The notes beneath the pieces are model-generated. The model was not told the origin of the DNA. It did no database searches and was given only the letters and a program-made list of their open reading frames with translations. Positions 6,170-10,928 of a DNA stretch of 28,760 nucleotides are shown piece after piece. The translations under genes and the position numbers were made by a program. Position 1 is the first letter of the stretch. Each line of letters opens with the position of its first letter. This DNA comes from a virus. The stretch is taken from the IMG/VR virus record IMGVR_UViG_3300028388_002517, positions 1 to 28,760 of that record; one strand, written 5' to 3'.

Positions 6170-6457
6170 ATGACAACAATTGTTGAGAAATGCCCAACCT
6201 GCGGAGCAGATGCGATAAACCGACATGACTACTGGGAAGCCAGCCCAGAGAACGGGCAGGAGTATGAGTTAAGAGTGCTGCAAATTGCGAAGGCGCTAAA
6301 CAAATACTATTTGAACCTGGATCAGGGCAGGTCTCAACAGATTGCTGCCAATGAGGCATTTAGACAGATTCAAGTCATCATGGGGATGAAGTATGAGAAA
6401 GGGAAAATGCAGCAATTTTTAGACGACTTTCCAAAGTTAAAGCCTTTATACGCCTAA
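6170..6457 (+). CDS. Cassette 2 hypothetical protein with CxxC motif
   Basis: A 95-residue protein. The N terminus has one CPTCGAD knuckle (residues about 8-14), a half zinc-ribbon; the rest is helical (YELRVLQIAKALNKYYLNL, then RQIQVIMGMKYEKGKMQQF). One CxxC pair alone could bind zinc only as a dimer or with His ligands (one His follows at about 19). The ribosome binding site (AGGTGA) is supplied by the core of attC A, and the stop codon overlaps the GCCTAAC of attC B. No family recognised. Confidence 0.65.
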   Translation: MTTIVEKCPTCGADAINRHDYWEASPENGQEYELRVLQIAKALNKYYLNLDQGRSQQIAANEAFRQIQVIMGMKYEKGKMQQFLDDFPKLKPLYA

Positions 6458-6547
6458 CGACAAAGCTATGCGGCGCTGAGCCGCAGGCGAAGCGTCCGAA
6501 CGAACGACGAAGGAGTGAGTTGAGTGAACTTGACCAACTTGTTAGCT
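6452..6547 (+). other. attC: attC B
   Basis: Starts GCCTAAC, a perfect RYYYAAC box, at the stop of cassette 2, and ends CTTGTTAGCT (core 6541-6547). The 3' part TTGACCAACTTGTTAG is nearly identical to that of attC C. GCGGC...GCCGC forms a central stem. It contains GGAG (6512) and the GTG (6524) that starts the next ORF. Confidence 0.68.
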
Positions 6548-6859
6548 GGCCTTGGCGGCATAGCCGCACTCGTGGGGTTGCTGGTGATGATATACGCGGC
6601 TGGCAACGTGATTGAGTGGTTACGTTTCTGGAGCCAGACGCGGCGGGATAGGCGCGATGGGCGCAGACAATGGGCTGTCTCTGGCTGGAACACCTGCCCG
6701 GAAGACATCGAAGATGGGCAACAGGTGATCGTCCAGTTAGACGGGTGGGGAGTTGAAACAGCTATTCGTCGTGGAACCAGATTAATCAGCAAGAGCGGCG
6801 GCTATAGTGCCCCACTTGATAACTGCCTGGGATGGGTTGAATTTCCTAAGGCCAGATAA
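6524..6859 (+). CDS. Cassette 3 membrane protein with DUF551-like tail
   Basis: A 111-residue protein starting with GTG inside attC B (GGAG 8 nt upstream). Residues about 7-30 form one transmembrane helix (GLGGIAALVGLLVMIYAAG), followed by a basic stretch (RRDRRDGRR). The C-terminal 65 residues, with WNTCPEDIEDGQQVIVQ and ending in LGWVEFPKAR, resemble the DUF551 pattern (a W-x-x-C-P-E-D-G-type start and a W-x-x-x-P end), a family common in phages and of unknown function. The stop codon lies at the start of attC C. Confidence 0.68.
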   Translation: MNLTNLLAGLGGIAALVGLLVMIYAAGNVIEWLRFWSQTRRDRRDGRRQWAVSGWNTCPEDIEDGQQVIVQLDGWGVETAIRRGTRLISKSGGYSAPLDNCLGWVEFPKAR

Positions 6860-6922
6860 CGCCAAGGTAAGCGGCGGCGATAGCCGTCCGAGCCGTAGGC
6901 GAACTTGACCCACTTGTTATGT
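6854..6922 (+). other. attC: attC C
   Basis: Starts AGATAAC at the stop of cassette 3 and ends CTTGTTATGT (core 6916-6922). The 5' GGT-AAG pairs with 3' CTTGACC leaving one unpaired base, the extrahelical base typical of attC. About 69 bp, with GGC...GCC stems in the centre. Confidence 0.75.
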
Positions 6923-6972
6923 GTGCAGAGGTTCGCGTTACTCGTGGCCCGACAGATTAGTATGAAAGCACT

Positions 6973-7137
6973 ATGAGTCCAATTCCACTTATTACTGTCG
7001 CAGTCGTTACGGTTATTCAGATCGTGCATTTCTATAGGAAGCACTTCCCTGATGACATACCAAAAAAATCAATGCTGTTAGCAACAGGATTCAACTTGTT
7101 CTTGTACGGGACGTTGTTGCAGTTTTTCTCTGCATAA
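6973..7137 (+). CDS. Cassette 4 small two-helix membrane protein
   Basis: A 54-codon ORF. The protein has two hydrophobic segments, LITVAVVTVIQIVHFY (about 6-21) and MLLATGFNLFLYGTLLQFF (about 34-52), separated by a short polar, basic loop (RKHFPDDIPKK), so it could span the membrane twice as a hairpin. Its TAA stop overlaps the GCATAAC box at 7132, the typical cassette arrangement. There is no strong ribosome binding site. The 50 bp between the attC C core and this ATG hold nothing else recognisable. Function unknown. Confidence 0.58.
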   Translation: MSPIPLITVAVVTVIQIVHFYRKHFPDDIPKKSMLLATGFNLFLYGTLLQFFSA

Positions 7138-7165
7138 CGACCAAGACGAACTCTATGGTGAAGAA
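7132..7165 (+). other. Degenerate attC D (5' half only)
   Basis: GCATAACGACCAAG overlaps the stop of cassette 4 and matches the 5' end of the other sites (compare ATAACGACAAGG in attC F), but no GTTA-ending 3' arm occurs before the next ORF begins at 7166. Probably a partly deleted attC. Confidence 0.45.
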
Positions 7166-7321
7166 ATGAACGAAGAACGAGATTATGTATCAGTCCTAGC
7201 GGACGCGCTTAGTGCGCTGCGAAATATCCCAGATGATGAATGCAGCGAGGATGTAAGTGAGACACTTGTTGCCGTGGAAGAGGATGTGAGCGACGTGCTG
7301 AAATGGCTGCGCGGCTCATAA
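7166..7321 (+). CDS. Cassette 5 small acidic protein
   Basis: A 51-codon ORF encoding a strongly acidic, helical protein (SVLADALSALRNIPDDEC, then ETLVAVEEDVSDVLKWLRG). No domain is recognised. The TAA stop overlaps TCATAAC, the 5' box of the next degenerate site. Because the attC sites on both its sides are incomplete, this ORF is probably locked into a larger composite cassette (6917-7786). The small acidic, helical character is like that of some inhibitor or DNA-mimic proteins, but nothing specific supports such a role. Confidence 0.52.
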   Translation: MNEERDYVSVLADALSALRNIPDDECSEDVSETLVAVEEDVSDVLKWLRGS

Positions 7322-7339
7322 CGCCAGCGTAACTGGCGT
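7316..7339 (+). other. Degenerate attC E (short hairpin)
   Basis: TCATAACGCCAG at the stop of cassette 5, then a 7-bp inverted repeat ACGCCAG / CTGGCGT with a 5-nt loop, ending directly at the next ATG (7340). It keeps the 5' box of an attC but has no GTTRRRY end. The hairpin next to the start codon could also affect translation of the following gene. Confidence 0.45.
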
Positions 7340-7684
7340 ATGAACAGACAGCAGAAAAGAACACAGGACGCAGGGACTAGAACAACGACTACTACCGAAA
7401 AAGTTATTTTGGGAACTATGGCGGCTCTGCTTGTGCTTATGATTATTGACGTGATGTACACGGCGAACGCCATTAATGAGGCAGGCAAAATGAAGGCTGT
7501 GGTAATCGAAGCAGGCAAAGAAGTTATCGACGAAGACTACATCGAAAATATTTGCGAGGACTTGCGTTGCGCACTGATTAACGTACTCGACAACCCTGGA
7601 GAACAGGACGAATACGACAGGGCGGTTGATGAAATGCGGCACATAGGCGCGACCCTGGATGCAATGATGCCGGATGGTGATTAG
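7340..7684 (+). CDS. Cassette 6 single-pass membrane protein
   Basis: A 114-residue protein with a basic, Thr-rich N terminus (TRTTTTTEK), one transmembrane helix at about residues 24-43 (GTMAALLVLMIIDVMYTA), and a polar acidic C-terminal domain (about 70 aa) with two Cys residues (ENICEDLRCALINVLDN). The orientation could be N-in, placing the acidic domain in the periplasm. No strong ribosome binding site; the ATG directly follows the hairpin of site E. The stop codon lies 2 nt before the box of attC F. Function unknown. Confidence 0.62.
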   Translation: MNRQQKRTQDAGTRTTTTTEKVILGTMAALLVLMIIDVMYTANAINEAGKMKAVVIEAGKEVIDEDYIENICEDLRCALINVLDNPGEQDEYDRAVDEMRHIGATLDAMMPDGD

Positions 7685-7686
7685 GC

Positions 7687-7792
7687 ACATAACGACAAGG
7701 GTAACGCGCCGTAGAAAGCGGCGCACAGGAGATTGATATGAACGACAAAACCGACCCGCTTTCTACGGTCGCTGTTGACCCGCTTGTTAGCG
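7687..7792 (+). other. attC: attC F, with SD and start codon in its loop
   Basis: Begins ACATAAC and ends CTTGTTAGCG (core 7786-7792). A perfect 13-bp inverted repeat (7709-7721 with 7756-7768) forms the upper stem; below it GGGT-AAC-GCG pairs with CGCTGTTGACCC leaving unpaired bases in the same register as attC C. The loop between the arms contains AGGAG (7727-7731) and the ATG (7738) of the next ORF. About 106 bp. Confidence 0.83.
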
Positions 7793-8076
7793 CCTTTTCG
7801 GAGAACGACTGCTTGGCGTGCGGGCCTTTTGATGGCGACTTTGGTTCGCCAGATGACCGGATTCTGAAAGACAAAATGGCGACGGCCCGAAAAAGCGGAG
7901 AGTGTTTCTTGTGTGGGCAGGAAATTCTACCGGGTGAGAGGATCAGGACTATGGCGGCTGTTTTCGATGGCGAATTCATGTCATATCGCTGGTGCAATGC
8001 CTGCTGCGCTGCGATGGCAAAAAGTTGGCTTGACGACGGCGAGGCCTATGAAGAGCGTGCTGCATTAGCGCGCTAA
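7738..8076 (+). CDS. Cassette 7 zinc-binding protein
   Basis: A 112-residue protein. Residues about 46-95 hold a treble-clef or zinc-ribbon-like module: ATARKSGECFLCGQEILPGERI, a FDGEF strand, then RWCNACCAAMAKSW, giving C-x2-C...C-x2-C ligands. Similar modules occur in small phage proteins. The first 18 residues are encoded by attC F itself (start ATG 7738 with AGGAG 6 nt upstream), so this gene is an in-frame fusion of attC-derived codons to cassette codons. An internal ATG at 7876 would give only the zinc module. The TAA stop overlaps the CGCTAAC of attC G. Confidence 0.66.
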   Translation: MNDKTDPLSTVAVDPLVSAFSENDCLACGPFDGDFGSPDDRILKDKMATARKSGECFLCGQEILPGERIRTMAAVFDGEFMSYRWCNACCAAMAKSWLDDGEAYEERAALAR

Positions 8077-8173
8077 CGCAATTCTCAGTGGCGACCGTAC
8101 CGCGCCACAGAACCTGAACGATCACCACAAACACGCGACGCGGTACGGCGTCCACTGGAGCTAATTGTTATGT
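8071..8173 (+). other. attC: attC G
   Basis: Starts CGCTAAC at the stop of cassette 7 and ends ATTGTTATGT (core 8167-8173). 19-nt arms (8086-8104 and 8139-8157) pair at 16 positions with a 3-nt internal mismatch; outside them AATTCT faces AGCTAATT. About 103 bp. The next ORF starts at the ATG inside the terminal GTTATGT. Confidence 0.85.
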
Positions 8174-8412
8174 GTATTTATTATGGCGATTGCCCGTTTA
8201 ATATGCCTGACTGCGAAGAAGATGATGGCCACTACAAATGCCCTCATAGAGTAGTTGGAGATATGGTTAGAATTAGGTATTGGCAACAAGACACGATGGA
8301 AAGCGGTCGGTGGTGCTTGACTGGTTTAATGACAGTTGATTCGGCAAAGAAAATGAACGCTAGTGGCATATTGGATCGGTCTGAAATTGTTGCCGATAGC
8401 GATTACACATAA
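8170..8412 (+). CDS. Cassette 8 Cys-rich hypothetical protein
   Basis: An 80-residue protein with an N-terminal Cys/His cluster (MCIYYGDCPFNMPDC, then HYKCPHR), giving four Cys and one or two His within 28 residues, compatible with a zinc site. The middle reads as beta strands (VRIRYWQQD, then GRWCLTGLMTVDS). The start ATG is part of the GTTATGT core of attC G, an arrangement seen in integron cassettes. The stop TAA is followed by a C, keeping a TAAC box, but no intact attC follows. It is the last ORF of the plus-strand region. Confidence 0.62.
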   Translation: MCIYYGDCPFNMPDCEEDDGHYKCPHRVVGDMVRIRYWQQDTMESGRWCLTGLMTVDSAKKMNASGILDRSEIVADSDYT

Positions 8413-8532
8413 CTAGGGATTAACGGACACATTTGTCGCATAATCCCGTAAACTGAAACCGGGTTGCTGATTTCAAGCGTTGATCAGTAACCCTGCAAAG
8501 CGTTGGTGATGCTCGCTTGGTTTTTTATGTCG
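8413..8532. terminator. Convergent intergenic region with hairpins
   Basis: Three structures lie between the end of the cassette array and the end of the late operon. (a) 8417-8452: GGGATTA...TAATCCC around an inner GACA/TGTC. (b) 8461-8471 with 8483-8493: GGGTTGCTGAT / ATCAGTAACCC, 10 of 11 pairs, usable in both directions. (c) 8498-8526: AAGCG...CGCTT followed by GG and six T, a weak rho-independent terminator for rightward transcripts. No ORF. Confidence 0.55.
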
Positions 8533-10197
8533 TCAGAAATACTGCGGAACATCGTTTCCAACGCCAAACTCGTTTACGGTGCTTTCCTCTGTTACCGGCT
8601 GATAAGACACATACCAAAGCCAGCCTGGTGGTGTTCCTCCGTCCGCATACGCCTCAGTTCGTGATTGCAACGTATTGACGTTGCCGTCGCCTACGCCAAT
8701 AACGGTAGATTCTTCCTGACGGTTTACAAAATCAGGCTTGATGAAATCAGCCACAACGTTAAACGTACCGCTTGACAACATAAAAATTCGCACAGAAGGG
8801 TCGATTTCAGAAAGCAAAGTTCCGTTTGCGTATGACAGTGTGTTGCACGTCACGGATTCAGACGTTGACGAATCAGAAGTGCCGCTAGTTGGACAGCCGC
8901 AGAACGTTGCTACAGATGTGTTTGGTGGGCACATCGGCCCACGCGTGGTGCTGTCTGATGTTTCTTGAATCAGCGCCGAAATGCCAATCACGGTGCCAAA
9001 ACAATCATAATTTTCCTCTAGTCTGTCGATCGCAACAATATTTTCTGCATATTCGATTGTGTTGCTTGACGTACCGCAGCTTTCAAATTCCCAGGCAAGC
9101 CCACCGCCTGGCTGTGAAACTGCTTTCCAAAATGAAGACTGCGAGAAAGATCCAGAATAATTTTGAGAATAATTTGTTGATGTTTCGCGGTGGTAATCGC
9201 GCACGATGTTGCCTTCGTGTCGACGGTAAATAATCGCGCTTGTGTCTGTTTCGGTCACATTCCGCTGAAATGTTGTCGAACCCGATGAAAGCGTGTATTG
9301 CCTCGTAGTCACCATTTCTTCGATGGTGTTTTCTGGAAACTCATTAGCGTCGCCAATTGCAATTGATGGATCTGAATCAACCCAGGGAGACGACCACACC
9401 GGAAACGGATCACTTTCACCGACGACAACAGTGCGAGACAAAACTAAATCTTCGTATTCGTCTGAAACGCTAATCGTCGCGGAAAGCCCTGCACCTGTAT
9501 CAATGTCGCCAGTGCCTGAAACGGCCACATTGATAACGCCGACCAATGCGTACCTTTGCGAATAGTCCAAATGTGCCTGGCCTTCAACATAAACCTCGTC
9601 AATGATGGTTCCGTTTGTGGTGTAGGCGTTGATAATCACGTCTGATCCGTCAGGGTTTGGAACAACGGCCAGCTCTTCATCACATGTGAGGTTATTTGCC
9701 ATCATGTAGGGTTCAACCGTTCCGCTAACATACCAGCTTGGGAAGGTTGGCACCCAATCCAACGTAGCCAGCACAAACGGATCTGGACCGCTGCGGCCAA
9801 AGCGGCCAAAAAGCGATTGGCAAACCACCTCTAAGCGTGTTTTTTGGTTGGTAATGTCTGGCGTATTGTCGATGATGGACTGCTGGATTTTCATCAGCCA
9901 GGTAGATCCTGCAGGGTCGCAATACAACCACGATCCAGTGCCTATCTCTGGACCGCCGTTTAAAGCTCGGTTATAACCACAAAGCAAAGCATAATCGCGC
10001 CATTCAAAACCAAGCGTGCTGTCTCTTGTCTGCTGTCGAATGTTTCTGCGGTTTCCCAACGCCGATGGATGTCTAACAACAGTGCATGGTCCTGTTCCGT
10101 TCACGCTCACCGTTTTTAGGCCTACTGTGGCCTCACCGTTCAGCGCCAAACCGTGATATGGCATGCCAATATCTTGAGGCGGGATAAGCCGGTTCAT
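8533..10197 (-). CDS. Late-operon structural protein, probable tail tip or fibre
   Basis: A 554-residue protein, last gene of the late operon. The N-terminal part (residues 1-170) contains QDIGMPYHGLALNG, LGFEWRDYALLCGYN and a GSWLYCDPAG-WLMKIQQ block; the rest is rich in Ser, Thr, Gly and beta-strand patterns, with several Cys in MCPPNTS-ATFCGCPTS (about 430-455). This composition suits a secreted or virion-surface protein. Position after the tail hub gene suggests a tail tip or receptor-binding role; this is inference. The start ATG overlaps the preceding stop (ATGA). Confidence 0.62.
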   Translation of the reverse strand: MNRLIPPQDIGMPYHGLALNGEATVGLKTVSVNGTGPCTVVRHPSALGNRRNIRQQTRDSTLGFEWRDYALLCGYNRALNGGPEIGTGSWLYCDPAGSTWLMKIQQSIIDNTPDITNQKTRLEVVCQSLFGRFGRSGPDPFVLATLDWVPTFPSWYVSGTVEPYMMANNLTCDEELAVVPNPDGSDVIINAYTTNGTIIDEVYVEGQAHLDYSQRYALVGVINVAVSGTGDIDTGAGLSATISVSDEYEDLVLSRTVVVGESDPFPVWSSPWVDSDPSIAIGDANEFPENTIEEMVTTRQYTLSSGSTTFQRNVTETDTSAIIYRRHEGNIVRDYHRETSTNYSQNYSGSFSQSSFWKAVSQPGGGLAWEFESCGTSSNTIEYAENIVAIDRLEENYDCFGTVIGISALIQETSDSTTRGPMCPPNTSVATFCGCPTSGTSDSSTSESVTCNTLSYANGTLLSEIDPSVRIFMLSSGTFNVVADFIKPDFVNRQEESTVIGVGDGNVNTLQSRTEAYADGGTPPGWLWYVSYQPVTEESTVNEFGVGNDVPQYF

Positions 10198-10511
10198 GCC
10201 TCTGGATCAATGTGCTTCACAACAATGCTACTACCTGCGCCATCGTCGTCGATATATTCAGTTTGATCGCCAAATTCAAAAATGAACAGGCCATCGCTGC
10301 TTGTCAGGCTGTAAAACGTGCTGCCTGTGTAGTCTTGTTCCGCCAATGGCGAAATAATGCCGCTGGAACCATCGTCTGGCGCTTCACCGGATGGCAAAAC
10401 CTCTGAACGGCTTTGCCCTAGCGCCTTGCGTGAAGGAGCCGGCCCTAACCTGCCCTTGCCGCGTTTTGGGTTAGTGAGTGAATTAATCAGTTTGACGAGG
10501 TTATCAGTCAT
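10194..10511 (-). CDS. Hypothetical tail-region protein
   Basis: A 105-residue protein. The N-terminal half is basic and disordered in appearance (NPKRGKGRLGPAPSRKALGQSR); the C-terminal half (about 60-105) reads as beta strands (TFYSLTSSDGLFIFEFGD). No domain recognised. It is locked between its neighbours by overlapping start and stop codons (TGATG upstream, ATGA downstream), so it is translated with the tail-tip genes. Confidence 0.6.
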   Translation of the reverse strand: MTDNLVKLINSLTNPKRGKGRLGPAPSRKALGQSRSEVLPSGEAPDDGSSGIISPLAEQDYTGSTFYSLTSSDGLFIFEFGDQTEYIDDDGAGSSIVVKHIDPEA

Positions 10512-10927
10512 CAGGCGGCGCTCTCCACGCGGCTGGTCAATCCAATGGAAATATCGGGGTAGGTGGCGTTCCCGGTTGAATTATCCCACTGAAACCAAAC
10601 AGCCACCGGGCTGCCGTAATTGATCACGGTTCCAAGGTTCAATGATGCCCCGCCTGTGGCACTGGAAAGCCCTGCCTCGGTCAACGCTAGCTTGATGTGG
10701 CTGGCCTCCACGTCGCTGCCTGGCGTGGCATCGGCTACGCTCACAACGATCTGATCCACTCCTGGGTTGGTGGCATCCTCGATCTTGGTGCCAGTGGTTG
10801 GCGTGCCCACGTAGAAAACACCGGTGCCGCTGCCGCCATTGATCGCCGCGGTGGCCAGGGTGTCGGTGGCATCGTTGAATATTTCAGTCAGCCCGGCATC
10901 TTTATAGACGTGCGCAATCTCAGTCAT
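10511..10927 (-). CDS. Putative minor tail/structural protein
   Basis: A 138-residue protein that reads as an all-beta virion component, with VYKDAGLTEIFNDATDTL, GSGTGVFYVGTPTTGTKIEDA and a C-terminal AVWFQWDNSTG segment. The repeated pattern of a value tied to location terms (KIEDATNPGVDQIVVSV) is like that in tail-associated proteins encoded next to hub genes, but no named family is recognised. It sits immediately downstream of the large hub gene. Confidence 0.6.
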   Translation of the reverse strand: MTEIAHVYKDAGLTEIFNDATDTLATAAINGGSGTGVFYVGTPTTGTKIEDATNPGVDQIVVSVADATPGSDVEASHIKLALTEAGLSSATGGASLNLGTVINYGSPVAVWFQWDNSTGNATYPDISIGLTSRVESAA

Positions 10928-10928
10928 G

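Larger units (their letters stand above)
5851..8412 (+). mobile_element. Integron-type gene cassette array without integrase
   Basis: Eight small same-strand ORFs are separated by attC-like sites. Each site starts with TAAC overlapping or just after the stop codon of the ORF before it, contains inverted repeats, and most end with (A/C)TTGTTA just before or at the next start codon. GTTRRRY-like cores are seen at 5851 (GTTAGGC), 6158 (GTTAGGT), 6541 (GTTAGCT), 6916 (GTTATGT), 7786 (GTTAGCG) and 8167 (GTTATGT). Cassette units between cores are about 307, 383, 375, 870 (probably fused) and 381 bp. No integron integrase gene is seen, so this is a cluster of attC sites lacking an integrase, embedded between the phage early and late regions. 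Confidence 0.82.

Noticed and set aside
5851-8412. Alternative idea that the ORF cluster is an ordinary phage accessory region with hairpin terminators between genes
   Set aside because: The hairpins lack T runs, share TAAC and GTTA ends, overlap stop codons on one side and start codons on the other, and have extrahelical bases; this fits attC sites much better than terminators.
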